In this document: piece by piece, positions 9,056-18,378 of the stretch
Position numbering within the stretch: the first letter of the stretch is position 1
Layout: each line of letters begins with the position of its first letter
Assembly: GCF_002723615.1 (NCBI RefSeq)
Contig: NZ_KZ304952.1
Coordinates: 218,910-282,909 of the forward strand
Length of the DNA stretch: 64,000 bases
Origin: Limimaricola cinnabarinus
GTDB taxonomy: Bacteria > Pseudomonadota > Alphaproteobacteria > Rhodobacterales > Rhodobacteraceae
Direction: 5' to 3'
Made by a program: the position numbers and the translations under genes
The notes under the pieces: model-generated
The model's input: the letters and a program-made list of their open reading frames with translations, nothing else
Told to the model about the DNA's origin: nothing
Databases searched by the model: none

Positions 9056-10516
9056 TCAGACGCAGGCCGGCATGTTCTCGGGCTTGCGCTCGACCTTGCG
9101 CGGCGCGGTCACCTCCTTCCACTTCGACAGCGCCTTGTTCACCTCCGCGAAGGGCGGCCGCTTGACGAAGCGGCCATGGCCGGGCGTGGCGCAGACCGTC
9201 CCGTCATCGACCGCAAGCCTGCCGCGGCTCAGCACGTGGCGCGGCAGGCCGGTGACCTCGCGCCCCGCGAAGACGTTGTATTCCACGACCGATTGCTGGG
9301 TCTCGGGCGAGATCACCTTCGACTTCCTCGGATCCCACACCACGATGTCGGCGTCCGAGCCTTCGAGGATCGCGCCCTTCTGCGGGTAGATGTTGAGGAT
9401 CTTGGCGATGTTGGTCGAGGTGACGGCGACGAACTCGTTCTTCGTGAGCCGCCCGGTGTTGACCCCTTCGGTCCACAAGACCGGCATCCGGTCCTCGAGC
9501 CCGCCGGTGCCGTTCGGGATCTTGGTGAAGTCGTCGATGCCGGTGCGCTTCTGCTCGGTGGTGAAGGCGCAGTGATCGGTCGCCACCACCTGCAGCGAGC
9601 CCGCCTGAAGACCCGCCCAGAGGCTGTCCTGGTTCGACTTGTCGCGGAAGGGCGGCGACATCACGCGCTGGGCGGCGTGGTCCCAGTCGGGGTTGCGATA
9701 CTCGCTGTCATCCAGCACGAGGTGCTGGATCAGCGGCTCGCCGTAAACCCGCATCCCCTTTTGCCGCGCGCGGCGGATCGCCTCATGCGCCTGCTCGCAG
9801 GAGGTGTGGACGACATAGAGCGGCACGCCCGCCATGTCGGCGATCATGATCGCGCGGTTGGTGGCCTCGCCTTCGACCTCGGGCGGGCGCGACATGGCGT
9901 GACCCTCGGGGCCGCGGATGCCCTGCTCGAGCAGTTTCTGCTGCATGGTGGCGACGACGTCGCCGTTCTCGGCATGGACCATCGGCATCGCGCCGATCGC
10001 GGCGCAGCGGCGGAAGCTGTCGAACAGCTCGTCGTCATCCACCATCAGCGCGCCCTTGTAGGCCATGAAGTGCTTGAAGGAGTTGATGCCCAGATCGACG
10101 ACCTGCTGCATCTCCTCGAACACCTGCTCGCCCCACCATGTCACCGCCATGTGAAAGGAGTAGTCGCCGCAGGCGCGCTGCGACTTGGCGTGCCAGCCCT
10201 CGAGCGCCTCGATCAGCGACTGGCCGGGGCTGGGCAGGCAGAAATCGACCACCATGGTGGTGCCGCCGGCGAGGCCCGCGCGGGTGCCGCTTTCGAAATC
10301 ATCGGCCGAATGGGTGCCCATGAAGGGCATCTTCAGATGCACATGCGGGTCGATCCCGCCCGGCATCACGTAGCAGCCGGTGGCGTCGATCACCTCGTCG
10401 CCCGACAGGTCGGTGCCGATCTGCACGATGGTCTCGCCCTCGATGGCGATGTCTGCGGCGTAGCTGCGGTCGGCGGCGACGATGGTGCCACCCTTGATCA
10501 CGGTTCTCTTGCTCAT
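9056..10516 (-). CDS. hydA: Dihydropyrimidinase / D-hydantoinase
   Basis: 486 aa cyclic amidohydrolase that opens dihydrouracil/dihydrothymine (or 5-substituted hydantoins) to N-carbamoyl amino acids. Metal-site residues are all visible: HVH at 58-60, the carboxylated Lys in FKHFMAYKG (Lys154), HAENGD, VVHTSCEQAHE and ATDHCAF. Length matches the family. The start MSKRTVIKGG lies 4 bases after the stop of the amidohydrolase gene, so translation is probably coupled. It is the second step of the reductive pyrimidine pathway. Confidence 0.95.
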   Translation of the reverse strand: MSKRTVIKGGTIVAADRSYAADIAIEGETIVQIGTDLSGDEVIDATGCYVMPGGIDPHVHLKMPFMGTHSADDFESGTRAGLAGGTTMVVDFCLPSPGQSLIEALEGWHAKSQRACGDYSFHMAVTWWGEQVFEEMQQVVDLGINSFKHFMAYKGALMVDDDELFDSFRRCAAIGAMPMVHAENGDVVATMQQKLLEQGIRGPEGHAMSRPPEVEGEATNRAIMIADMAGVPLYVVHTSCEQAHEAIRRARQKGMRVYGEPLIQHLVLDDSEYRNPDWDHAAQRVMSPPFRDKSNQDSLWAGLQAGSLQVVATDHCAFTTEQKRTGIDDFTKIPNGTGGLEDRMPVLWTEGVNTGRLTKNEFVAVTSTNIAKILNIYPQKGAILEGSDADIVVWDPRKSKVISPETQQSVVEYNVFAGREVTGLPRHVLSRGRLAVDDGTVCATPGHGRFVKRPPFAEVNKALSKWKEVTAPRKVERKPENMPACV

Positions 10517-10520
10517 TTTC

Positions 10521-11771
10521 TCACTCTACGATTTCGGCGGTTTCCAGGACGGCGTGCAGCAGCACGTCGCAGCCGGCGGCGGCCCAGTCGCGGCTGATCT
10601 CCTCGTCCTCGTTGTGGCTCAGACCATCGACGCAGGGGCACATGATCATCGCCGTGGGCGCGACGCGGGCGATCCAGCAGGCGTCGTGACCGGCGCCCGA
10701 GATGATCTCGCGGTGGCTGTAGCCGAGCTTCTCGGCGGCGCGGCGCACCGCATCGACGCATCCCTCGTCGAAGGGCACGGGGTCGAAGCCGCCGACCTTC
10801 TCGAAGGCGATCTCCAACCCCATCTCATCGGCGATCTTTTGACCTTCCGTGCGCAGCCGCGCCTCCATGTCCTCGATCACCGAAAGCTCCGGCGAGCGGA
10901 AATCGACGGTGAAGACCGCCTTGCCGGGGATCACGTTGCGCGAGTTCGGGAAGACCTCGATGTGACCGGCCGCGCCCACGGCATGCGGCTTGTGGGACCA
11001 GGCGATCTCGTCGACCTTGTCGAGGATGCGCGCCATGCCGAGCCCGGCGTTGCGGCGCATCGGCATCGGGGTGGAGCCGGTGTGGCTCTCCTTGCCGGTG
11101 ACGGTCACTTGCGTCCAGCTCAGCCCCTGCCCATGGGTGACGACGCCGATGTCGCGGCCTTCGGCCTCGAGGATCGGGCCCTGCTCGATATGCAGCTCGA
11201 ACATGGCGTGCATCGGGCGTTGACCCACCGGCTCCTCGCCGACATAGCCGATCCGCGCCAGCTCGTCGCCGAAGCGCTTTCCTTCCGCGTCCTCGCGCGC
11301 ATAGGCCCAGCCTTGGGTGTGCACGCCCGCGAAGACGCCGCTCGACAGCATGGCGGGGGCGAAGCGGGTGCCCTCCTCGTTGGTCCAGTTGACCACGACG
11401 ATCGGGCGGCGCGGGGTGATCCCCCGATCGCGGATCGAGCGGACGACCTCGAGCCCGGCCAGCACGCCCAGCACGCCGTCATACTTGCCGCCCGTCGGCT
11501 GGGTATCGAGATGGCTGCCCATCATCACCGGGTCGAGATCGGGTTCGGCCCCTTCGAGCCGGGCGAACATGTTGCCCATGCTGTCGACGCCGACGCTCAT
11601 GCCGGCCTCCTCGCACCAGCGCTTGAACAGGTCGCGCCCCTCGCGGTCGGCGTCGGTCAGCGTCTGGCGGTTGTTGCCGCCGCGCAGGCCGGGGCCGACC
11701 TTCGCCATCTCCATCAGCGAGTCCCACAGCCGGGCCCCGTCGATCCGGGTGTTGGTCTGGATGTCTTTCAT
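10521..11771 (-). CDS. hyuC: Zn-dependent N-carbamoyl-beta-alanine/amino acid amidohydrolase
   Basis: 416 aa peptidase M20/HyuC-type hydrolase that removes the carbamoyl group (CO2 + NH3) from N-carbamoyl-beta-alanine or N-carbamoyl-L-amino acids. Metal and catalytic motifs: GSHLDTQPTGGKYDGVLG, NEEGTRF, HIEQGPILE and SGAGHDACW. Start 11771 (MKDIQTNTR) has GGGAGGACAC immediately before it; an upstream ATG at 11783 lies within that ribosome site. It is the third enzyme of reductive pyrimidine breakdown when paired with the dihydropyrimidinase next door. Confidence 0.92.
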   Translation of the reverse strand: MKDIQTNTRIDGARLWDSLMEMAKVGPGLRGGNNRQTLTDADREGRDLFKRWCEEAGMSVGVDSMGNMFARLEGAEPDLDPVMMGSHLDTQPTGGKYDGVLGVLAGLEVVRSIRDRGITPRRPIVVVNWTNEEGTRFAPAMLSSGVFAGVHTQGWAYAREDAEGKRFGDELARIGYVGEEPVGQRPMHAMFELHIEQGPILEAEGRDIGVVTHGQGLSWTQVTVTGKESHTGSTPMPMRRNAGLGMARILDKVDEIAWSHKPHAVGAAGHIEVFPNSRNVIPGKAVFTVDFRSPELSVIEDMEARLRTEGQKIADEMGLEIAFEKVGGFDPVPFDEGCVDAVRRAAEKLGYSHREIISGAGHDACWIARVAPTAMIMCPCVDGLSHNEDEEISRDWAAAGCDVLLHAVLETAEIVE

Positions 11772-11835
11772 GTGTCCTCCCATTGCTGGCGCGGGGTCCG
11801 GCCGCCCTCCCCGGCCGCCGGACCGCGCGCCCCTC

Positions 11836-13155
11836 TCAGGCGTCGAGCGCCGCGCCGAGCGTGCCGACCAGCTGGTCGATCTCGGATTTCTCGATGATCA
11901 GCGGTGGCGACATGGCGATGGTGTCGCCGGTGGTGCGCAGGTGCACGCCCTTGTCCCAGGCGCGCAGATAGGTGTCGAAGGCGCGCTTGGTGGGCTGGTC
12001 CGCGAAGGGCTCCAGCTCCACCGCGCCCACGAGGCCGACGACGCGGATGTCGATCACGCCGGGCTTGTCCCTGAGGCTGAACAGCGCGTCGGCCCAGTAA
12101 TCCTCAAGCGAGGCGGCGCGCTCGAACAGCGCCTCCTCGCGGTAGGTGTCGAGGGCGGCGAGTGCGGCGGCGCAGGCCATCGGGTTGCCCGAATAGGTGT
12201 AGCCGTGGAACAGCTCGATCATGTGATCGGGGCCGGTCATGAAGGCGTCGTGGATCGCCTCGCTCGCCAACACCGCACCCATCGGGATGACGCCGTTGGT
12301 CAGCCCCTTGGCGGTGGTGATCATGTCCGGCTCGACGCCGTAGTAATCCGCGCCGAAGGCCCGGCCCATGCGGCCATAGGCGGTGATCACCTCGTCGAAG
12401 ATCAGGAGGATGCCGTGCCTGCGGGTGATCTCGCGCAGCTTTTGCAGGTAGCCCTTGGGCGGCAGGATGACGCCCGCCGATCCGGCCATCGGCTCGACGA
12501 TCACCGCGGCGATGGTCTCGGCCCCGTGCAGCGCGACCATCCGCTCCAGCTCGTCGGCCAGCTCCGCGCCATGCTCGGGCTGACCCTTTGTAAAGCCGTT
12601 GCGCGCGATGTCGTGGGTGTGCGGCAGGTGATCGACGCCGCTCAGGAGCGTGCCGAAGGCGCGGCGGTTGTTGACGAGGCCGCCGACCGAGATGCCGCCG
12701 AAATTGACGCCGTGATAGCCCTTTTCGCGGCCGATCAGCCGGGTGCGCCCCGCCTCGCCGCGGGCCTTGTGATAGGCCAGAGCGATCTTCAGCGCGGTCT
12801 CCACCGATTCCGAGCCGGAATTGGTGAAGAAGACGTGGTTGAGCTTGCCCGGCGCCAGCTCGGCGAGGCGCGAGGCCAGCTCGAAGGCCTTGGGGTGGCC
12901 CATCTGGAAGGCGGGCGCGTAGTCGAGCTCCTCGACCTGCCGCTGCACCGCTTCGGTGATGCGCGGCGCGCGGTGGCCCGCATTGACGCACCACAGACCG
13001 GCGGTGCCGTCCATGACCTTCCGGCCATCGGTGGTGGTGTAATACATCCCCTCGGCGCTCGCGATCATGCGCGGGTTGTCCTTGAACTGCCGGTTGGCGG
13101 TAAAGGGCATCCAGTAGGCGCCGAGGTCGTTGCGGATCCTGGTCTCTGCGTTCAT
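11836..13155 (-). CDS. Class III aminotransferase, probable beta-alanine/omega-amino acid:pyruvate
   Basis: 439 aa PLP enzyme of the class III (omega) family. It carries GLWCVNAGH, FFTNSGSESVETALK, IFDEVITAYGRMG and the PLP-lysine region TTAKGLTNGVIPMGAV. Similar enzymes convert beta-alanine, the product of uracil breakdown, to malonate semialdehyde. It is the first unambiguous gene of the minus-strand catabolic group; AAGGGA serves as ribosome site. Substrate is inferred from context only. Confidence 0.9.
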   Translation of the reverse strand: MNAETRIRNDLGAYWMPFTANRQFKDNPRMIASAEGMYYTTTDGRKVMDGTAGLWCVNAGHRAPRITEAVQRQVEELDYAPAFQMGHPKAFELASRLAELAPGKLNHVFFTNSGSESVETALKIALAYHKARGEAGRTRLIGREKGYHGVNFGGISVGGLVNNRRAFGTLLSGVDHLPHTHDIARNGFTKGQPEHGAELADELERMVALHGAETIAAVIVEPMAGSAGVILPPKGYLQKLREITRRHGILLIFDEVITAYGRMGRAFGADYYGVEPDMITTAKGLTNGVIPMGAVLASEAIHDAFMTGPDHMIELFHGYTYSGNPMACAAALAALDTYREEALFERAASLEDYWADALFSLRDKPGVIDIRVVGLVGAVELEPFADQPTKRAFDTYLRAWDKGVHLRTTGDTIAMSPPLIIEKSEIDQLVGTLGAALDA

Positions 13156-13159
13156 CTCG

Positions 13160-13363
13160 TCATTCCCTTGAACGATGGCCTCGGGCGCGGGGCGGGCAGC
13201 CCGTCGCGCGATATGTGGGCGTCACCGCAAGCGGTGCGCCCGGTCGATCCTGAAGAAGGGGCGCGGCGCCGTGGCCATGCCCGACGGCGAGGCCCGCCGG
13301 GCCTGCCCGGGCCATGACCGCCAGCCAGCCGGCCACCGGTTTTTCCAGTGCTTGCATCATCAC
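13160..13363 (-). CDS. Possible small protein or remnant before aminotransferase gene
   Basis: 67-codon frame beginning GTG ATG ATG CAA, with a strong GGGAGGAC ribosome site 6 bases upstream, very like the sites of hyuC and dctP. The peptide (MMMQALEKPVAGWLAVMARA then Gly/Ala/Pro-rich sequence) matches no family I know and has poor composition. It may be a leader, a short real gene or the decayed start of a larger one. It would be the first translated frame of the catabolic transcript. Confidence 0.3.
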   Translation of the reverse strand: MMMQALEKPVAGWLAVMARAGPAGLAVGHGHGAAPLLQDRPGAPLAVTPTYRATGCPPRARGHRSRE

Positions 13364-13600
13364 GGCCCTGTCCTCCCACTGCCTCCGGGCGCCCTCCCAA
13401 GCGCCGCGTGAAGCTAGGTCGACTATCCACGCCGTTTTATCTACTAGTCAATTATTTTGATGGAAGCGGATCCTACAATGCACCTAATACCATGTTTATA
13501 ATACATATTTTTACTATATGAGCTGTTTTTTGACCTGATACTAAAAATAGTTTTGACAAGTCGCTGCCGGATCGCTCAGCCTTGAGGGCAGGAGGAGATC
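13364..13600. promoter_or_regulatory. Divergent promoter region between pyrimidine and F420 operons
   Basis: An abruptly AT-rich stretch (13435-13560) within otherwise GC-rich DNA separates the two divergent operons. It contains TTTATCTACTAGTCAA at 13436-13451, whose right half TAGTCAA fits the RutR half-site (consensus TTGACYANNTRGTCAA). TTGACC is at 13530-13535 and TTGACA at 13553-13558. A RutR-like regulator is encoded at 20262. The full palindrome is not present, so operator assignment is tentative; that this is the divergent promoter is much safer. Confidence 0.55.
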
Positions 13601-14743
13601 ATGACCAGCCACTTGCCCAGCACCGGCGCCGCACTGGCCGAAACCGGGGATCTCGATGCCCTGATGGCCAGCGCCCGCCAGATCCGCGACGCGGCCTGGG
13701 GCCGCCGGATCACCTATTCGCGCAAGGCCTTCGTGCCGCTCACCAACATGTGCCGCGACACCTGCGGCTACTGCACCTTCGTCAAGCACCCCTCCTCGCC
13801 CGAGGCGCGGATCATGACGCCCGAGCAGGTGCTGGCCGAGGCGCGGCGCGGCGAGCGCGAGGGCTGCAAGGAGCTGCTGTTCAGCCTCGGCGAAAAGCCC
13901 GAGCTGCGCTACGAGGCGGCGCGCAAGGGGCTGGAACGGCTCGGCTATTCGCGGCTCACCGATTATTTGCGCGACATGTGCGAACTGGTGCTGCGCGAAA
14001 CCAGCCTCTTGCCGCATGTCAACGCCGGCACGCTGACCGACGAGGAGATCGACGTGCTCAAGCCCGTCTCTGCCTCGATGGGCATGATGCTCGAGACCGT
14101 CAGCCGCCGCCTGACCCGCAAGGGCCAGCCGCATCACGCCTGCCCCGACAAGACGCCGGTGCAGCGGCTGCGCACGCTGGAGCGGGCGGGCGAAAAGCGC
14201 GTGCCCTTCACCACCGGCCTGCTGATCGGCATCGGCGAGACATGGGAGGAGCGGATCGAGGCGCTCCACGCGATCAACGCCGCCCATGCGCGCCATGGCC
14301 ACGTGCAGGAGGTCATCATCCAGAACTTCCAGCGCAAGCCCGACATCGAGATGGCAAACCACCCCGAGCCCGGGCTCGAGGACATGCTGCGCACCATCGC
14401 CGCGGCGCGGGTGATCCTTTCGCCCGAGATCAGCCTGCAGGCGCCGCCCAACCTGAGCGCGCGGCACATCGCCTATCTCGACGCGGGCATCAACGACTGG
14501 GGCGGCATCTCGCCGGTCACCATCGATTTCATCAACCCGCAGCATGACTGGCCCGAGATCCGCAGCCTCGCGCGCTCCTGCGAGGCGGCGGGCTTCGAGC
14601 TGCGCGAGCGGCTCACCGTCTACCCGCGATACCTCACCGGGAATGCGGGCTTCATCAACCCTTCCGTGCGGACCCGCGCGCTCGGCATGGCCGGCGGCAC
14701 GGGGCTGGCGCGCGAGCAGCGGCACATCGGAGAGACAGCATGA
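13601..14743 (+). CDS. cofG: FO synthase subunit 1 CofG (radical SAM)
   Basis: 380 aa radical-SAM enzyme that, with CofH, makes FO (8-hydroxy-5-deazaflavin), the chromophore of F420. The iron-sulfur motif CRDTCGYC gives Cys51, Cys55 and Cys58 (CX3CX2C). Other CofG hallmarks are EGCKELLFSLGEKPE, ASMGMMLET, TGLLIGIGE and IQNFQRKP. A GGAGGAG ribosome site precedes the ATG. First gene of the operon, overlapping cofH by 4 bases. Bacteria that fuse both subunits call the protein FbiC; here they are separate as in archaea. Confidence 0.96.
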   Translation: MTSHLPSTGAALAETGDLDALMASARQIRDAAWGRRITYSRKAFVPLTNMCRDTCGYCTFVKHPSSPEARIMTPEQVLAEARRGEREGCKELLFSLGEKPELRYEAARKGLERLGYSRLTDYLRDMCELVLRETSLLPHVNAGTLTDEEIDVLKPVSASMGMMLETVSRRLTRKGQPHHACPDKTPVQRLRTLERAGEKRVPFTTGLLIGIGETWEERIEALHAINAAHARHGHVQEVIIQNFQRKPDIEMANHPEPGLEDMLRTIAAARVILSPEISLQAPPNLSARHIAYLDAGINDWGGISPVTIDFINPQHDWPEIRSLARSCEAAGFELRERLTVYPRYLTGNAGFINPSVRTRALGMAGGTGLAREQRHIGETA

Positions 14744-16014
14744 CCTACCAGTCGAAGAGCCGGCAATTCGCCTGCGATCCCGCCGCCCTGGGCGGCGCCT
14801 CGCCCGCGATCCGCGCCATCCTCGAAAAGGCGCTGTCCGGCGGCGAGGTGAGCACGGAGGACGGCGTCGCCCTGTTCCGGGCCGACGCGGCGGATATCGA
14901 CGCGGTCTACCGCACCGCCGACACGCTGCGCCGCCGCGCCAATGGTGACCGGGTCAGCTTCGTGGTGAACCGCAACATCAACTTCACCAACATCTGCTAC
15001 ATGGGCTGCAAGTTCTGCGGCTTTGCCAAGCGGAGCGAGGACAAATCCGCCGAGTGGCTGGAGCCCGCGCAGATCGTGGAGCGGGCGCAGCAGGCCTGGA
15101 ATCGCGGCGCCACCGAGGTCTGCATCCAGGGCGGGCTGCACCCGAAGATGGAAGGCACCTATTACCGGGAGATCATCCGCGCCATCAAGACGGCGCTGCC
15201 CGGCATGCATATCCACGCCTTCTCGCCCTTCGAGATCTGGTACGGCGCGTCCAAGACCAAGATGTCCTACCGCGATTTCCTGACCGATCTGAAGGAGGCC
15301 GGTCTCGATTCGATGCCCGGCACCGCGGCCGAGATCCTCGACACCGAGGTCCGGATGCAGCTCACCACCAACAAGCTCTCGGCCGAGCGCTGGGTCGAGA
15401 TCATCCGCACCGCCCACGAGGTCGGCATCCCCACCACCGCGACGATCATGTATGGCCATGTCGATGCGCCCGAGCACTGGGCCGCGCATATCGCGCTTTT
15501 GCGCGACATCCAGAAGGACACGGGCGGCTTCACCGAGCTGGTGCCGCTCTCCTTCGTGCACACGGATTCGCCGCTCTACGCCCAGAACCCCGACAAGGTC
15601 CGCCCCGGCCCGACGGCGCAGGAGGTCGACCTGATGCACGCGGTGTCGCGGATCATGCTGCATGGCTGGATCGACAACATCCAGGTGAGCTGGACCAAGC
15701 TCGGCGCCGCCCGCGCGCAACAGATGTTGTCGCGCGGGGTCAACGACCTCGGCGGCACGCTGATGAACGAGAGCATCTCGCGCGCCGCGGGCTCGGCGCA
15801 TGGGCAGGAGATCACCGCGCGCGAGCTGGTGCGGATGATCCGCGCGGCAGGCCGCGTGCCGGTGCGCCGCAACACTGTCTACGAACTGCGCGAGGTGTTC
15901 GAGCACCACGACCCCGAGGAGCTGGCCCCGCTGGTGGACCGCAAGGGCCGCGACCCGCTCGCCTTCCTCGAGATGTTCCCCGAGCGCCCCGCCACGGTCG
16001 AGGCCGCGCAATGA
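14740..16014 (+). CDS. cofH: FO synthase subunit 2 CofH (radical SAM)
   Basis: 424 aa radical-SAM enzyme that joins tyrosine to the ribityl-diaminouracil precursor in FO formation. The cluster motif is NFTNICYMGCKFCGFAKR with Cys86, Cys90 and Cys93; CIQGGLHP, HAFSPFEIWYG and the C-terminal LGGTLMNESISRAAGS are typical of CofH. Start overlaps the cofG stop (ATGA), and the stop overlaps the cofD start in the same manner. Length is slightly above the usual 370-400 because of an N-terminal extension. Confidence 0.96.
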   Translation: MTYQSKSRQFACDPAALGGASPAIRAILEKALSGGEVSTEDGVALFRADAADIDAVYRTADTLRRRANGDRVSFVVNRNINFTNICYMGCKFCGFAKRSEDKSAEWLEPAQIVERAQQAWNRGATEVCIQGGLHPKMEGTYYREIIRAIKTALPGMHIHAFSPFEIWYGASKTKMSYRDFLTDLKEAGLDSMPGTAAEILDTEVRMQLTTNKLSAERWVEIIRTAHEVGIPTTATIMYGHVDAPEHWAAHIALLRDIQKDTGGFTELVPLSFVHTDSPLYAQNPDKVRPGPTAQEVDLMHAVSRIMLHGWIDNIQVSWTKLGAARAQQMLSRGVNDLGGTLMNESISRAAGSAHGQEITARELVRMIRAAGRVPVRRNTVYELREVFEHHDPEELAPLVDRKGRDPLAFLEMFPERPATVEAAQ

Positions 16015-16967
16015 GCCCGCGCAAGGTCTGCCTGCTCGCCGGCGGCGTCGGCGGCGCCAAGATGGCCGAGGGGCTCGCCGCGCAGGACGACGTGGCGCTG
16101 TCGGTGATCGGCAATATCGCCGATGACGAGAGCTTCCACGGGCTCTGGGTCTCGCCCGACATCGACACGCTGACCTACAGCCTCGCCGGGCGGATCGACC
16201 GCGGCCAGGGCTGGGGCGTCGCGGATGAGGGGCACCGGGCGCTGGAGACGCTGAACCTTCTGGGCGCGGAGACGTGGATGTCGCTGGGCGACCGCGATTT
16301 TGGCCTGCACATCCACCGCACGATGCGGCGCGCCAAGGGCGACCGGCCCTCGGATATCGCCCGCGACGTGGCCCGCGCCTTCGGCGTGACGACCGAGATC
16401 CTGCTGCCCACAGACGACGCGGTGCAGACCCGGCTGCGCACGACCGACGGGCGCTGGCTGAGCTTTCAGGAATATTTCGTGCGCGAACGCTGCGCCCCGG
16501 AGATTCGCGAGATCGCCTTTTCCGGTATGGACATGGCCCGCCCGACGCCCGAGGCGCTGGCGGCGATCGCCGGGGCCGAGCTGATCGTCATCGCGCCGTC
16601 GAACCCGCTGGTGAGCATCGCCCCGATTCTGGGCATCCCCGGCATCGGCGAGGCGCTGCGCGCCGCCGCCGCGCCCAAGATCGCGGTCAGCCCCTTCATC
16701 GCGGGCAAGGTGGTCAAGGGCCCGGCCGACCGGATGATGGCGGCGCTGGGGCTTCGCGCCGACGCGGTCGGCGTGGCCCGGCGCTATGCCGCGCTGGCGG
16801 ACCGGCTGGTGATCGACCATGCCGATGCCGCGCTCGGGGAAGAGATCGCCGCCGAAGGCCCCGCCCCGCATTGCAGTGACATCCTGATGAAGACGCTGGC
16901 CGACAAGGCGCGGCTGGCGCGCGAGATCCTCGATCTCGCCTTCGCGCCGGCGGAGGCGGTGGCATGA
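16011..16967 (+). CDS. cofD: 2-phospho-L-lactate transferase CofD
   Basis: 318 aa enzyme that transfers the phospho-lactyl (or phosphoenolpyruvyl/phosphoglyceryl) moiety from the guanylylated donor to FO, giving F420-0 or its variant. The start MSPRKVCLLAGGVGGAKMAE carries the GGVGGAK motif; later come NIADDESFHGLWVSPDIDT, LGDRDFGLHI, APSNPLVSIAPIL and AVSPFIAGK. The ATG at 16011 overlaps the cofH stop by 4 bases; the frame is open well upstream but homology fixes this start. Confidence 0.96.
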   Translation: MSPRKVCLLAGGVGGAKMAEGLAAQDDVALSVIGNIADDESFHGLWVSPDIDTLTYSLAGRIDRGQGWGVADEGHRALETLNLLGAETWMSLGDRDFGLHIHRTMRRAKGDRPSDIARDVARAFGVTTEILLPTDDAVQTRLRTTDGRWLSFQEYFVRERCAPEIREIAFSGMDMARPTPEALAAIAGAELIVIAPSNPLVSIAPILGIPGIGEALRAAAAPKIAVSPFIAGKVVKGPADRMMAALGLRADAVGVARRYAALADRLVIDHADAALGEEIAAEGPAPHCSDILMKTLADKARLAREILDLAFAPAEAVA

Positions 16968-17608
16968 GCGGCGCCAAGCGGCTCGTCGCGATCCCGATGA
17001 AGGACCCGCGCGACGCCAAGACCCGGCTTGGCCTCGCCCTCACCCCGGACCAGCGCGGCAAGCTGGCGCTGAGCCTGTTCCGGGCGACCGTCGCCCGGCT
17101 GCGCGAGGCCGTGGAGGGGCTCGAGACCCGGGTCGATCTCGCCGTGGTCAGCTCCAGCCCGATCATCCGCGACGTGGCCGAGACGATGGGGCTGTCCGTG
17201 ATCGACGATGGCTGCGCGCCGACGCTGTCTCTGGCGGTGGAAGCGGCGGCGAACCGGGCCTTGGAGCAGGGCTACGAGGCCCTTTGCGTCCTGCCCGGCG
17301 ATCTCGCCGATCCCGACCCGGTCGATCTCGCCTGGCTGCTGGATCAGCCGGTCGAAGGCGGCAGGGCGGTGATCTGCCCGGCCAAGGATCTCGGCACCAA
17401 TGCGCTGATGGTGCCGCTCCCCTGCCCCTTCGCCTTTGCCTATGGCGCGAAATCGACGATCCGCCACCGCCGCGCCGCCGAGGCGGCGGGCCTGATGCCG
17501 GTGATGATGCCGCTAGGCAGCCTGCGCATCGACATCGACACCGTCGAGGATCTGCACCACCTGCCCTCGGGCCATTTGCGGCGTCCGCGCCGGGAGACCG
17601 CGCAATGA
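16964..17608 (+). CDS. cofC: 2-phospho-L-lactate guanylyltransferase CofC
   Basis: 214 aa nucleotidyltransferase that activates the phospho-acid (2-phospholactate, PEP or 3-phosphoglycerate, depending on lineage) with GTP. Seen: [15 protein letters not shown] at the N-terminus, [15 protein letters not shown] and [15 protein letters not shown]. It overlaps both neighbours by 4 bases. Which three-carbon acid is used cannot be told by eye and decides the chemical form of the coenzyme. Confidence 0.93.
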   Translation: MSGAKRLVAIPMKDPRDAKTRLGLALTPDQRGKLALSLFRATVARLREAVEGLETRVDLAVVSSSPIIRDVAETMGLSVIDDGCAPTLSLAVEAAANRALEQGYEALCVLPGDLADPDPVDLAWLLDQPVEGGRAVICPAKDLGTNALMVPLPCPFAFAYGAKSTIRHRRAAEAAGLMPVMMPLGSLRIDIDTVEDLHHLPSGHLRRPRRETAQ

Positions 17609-18378
17609 GCCTCTCCGTCTCGCTCACCGCCATCCCCGGCATCCCCGACATCCGGGACGGCGACGATCTCGCCGCGATCATCGGCGACCGGCTCGACGCG
17701 GCGGATCTCGGCCTGCGCCATGGCGACATCCTCTGCGTCGCGCAGAAGGTCTTTTCCAAGGCCGAGGGCTGCATCATCCCGCTCGACAGCGTGACGCCCT
17801 CCGACGAGGCGCTGCGCTACGCGGAGGAGCTGAACAAGGACGCCCGCAAGGTCGAGGTGGTGCTGCGCGAGAGCACCCGCGTGGTCCGTTCCTTCCGCCG
17901 CCCCGACCAGAACGAGGGCACGATGATCTGCGAGCATCGGCTCGGCTTCATCTCGGCCAACGCCGCCGTGGACGAAAGCAATTTCGGCGAGGAGAGCGCC
18001 GTGATGGTGCTGCCGCCCGACCCGGATGCCAGCTGCGACGCGCTGCGCGCGGCACTTCATGCCCGCTTCGGGGCCGAGATCGGCGTGGTGATGACCGACA
18101 CTTTCGGCCGGCCCTGGCGGCTGGGCCAGGTCAATGTCGCGATCGGCCTGTCGAAGGTGCCCGCCACGATCCGCGAGCAGGGCAATACCGACGCATGGGG
18201 CCGCCCATTGCAGGTCACCGAACCGGCGCTGGCCGACGAGATCGCCGCCGCCTCGGGGCTGGTGGTGCGCAAGGACGGCAAGACCCCCGCGGTGCTGCTG
18301 CGCGGGCTCGACTGGACGCCCGCCGAGAGCCGCGGCGCCGACATCCTACGCAAGAAACAAGAGGACATGTTCAGATGA
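17605..18378 (+). CDS. cofE: F420-0:gamma-glutamyl ligase CofE
   Basis: 257 aa GTP-dependent ligase that adds gamma-linked glutamates to F420-0. Motifs: [53 protein letters not shown] and [19 protein letters not shown]. It is a stand-alone CofE of archaeal length; the C-terminal nitroreductase-like domain found in actinobacterial FbiB is absent. Start fixed by the 4-base overlap with cofC. Confidence 0.96.
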   Translation: MSLSVSLTAIPGIPDIRDGDDLAAIIGDRLDAADLGLRHGDILCVAQKVFSKAEGCIIPLDSVTPSDEALRYAEELNKDARKVEVVLRESTRVVRSFRRPDQNEGTMICEHRLGFISANAAVDESNFGEESAVMVLPPDPDASCDALRAALHARFGAEIGVVMTDTFGRPWRLGQVNVAIGLSKVPATIREQGNTDAWGRPLQVTEPALADEIAAASGLVVRKDGKTPAVLLRGLDWTPAESRGADILRKKQEDMFR

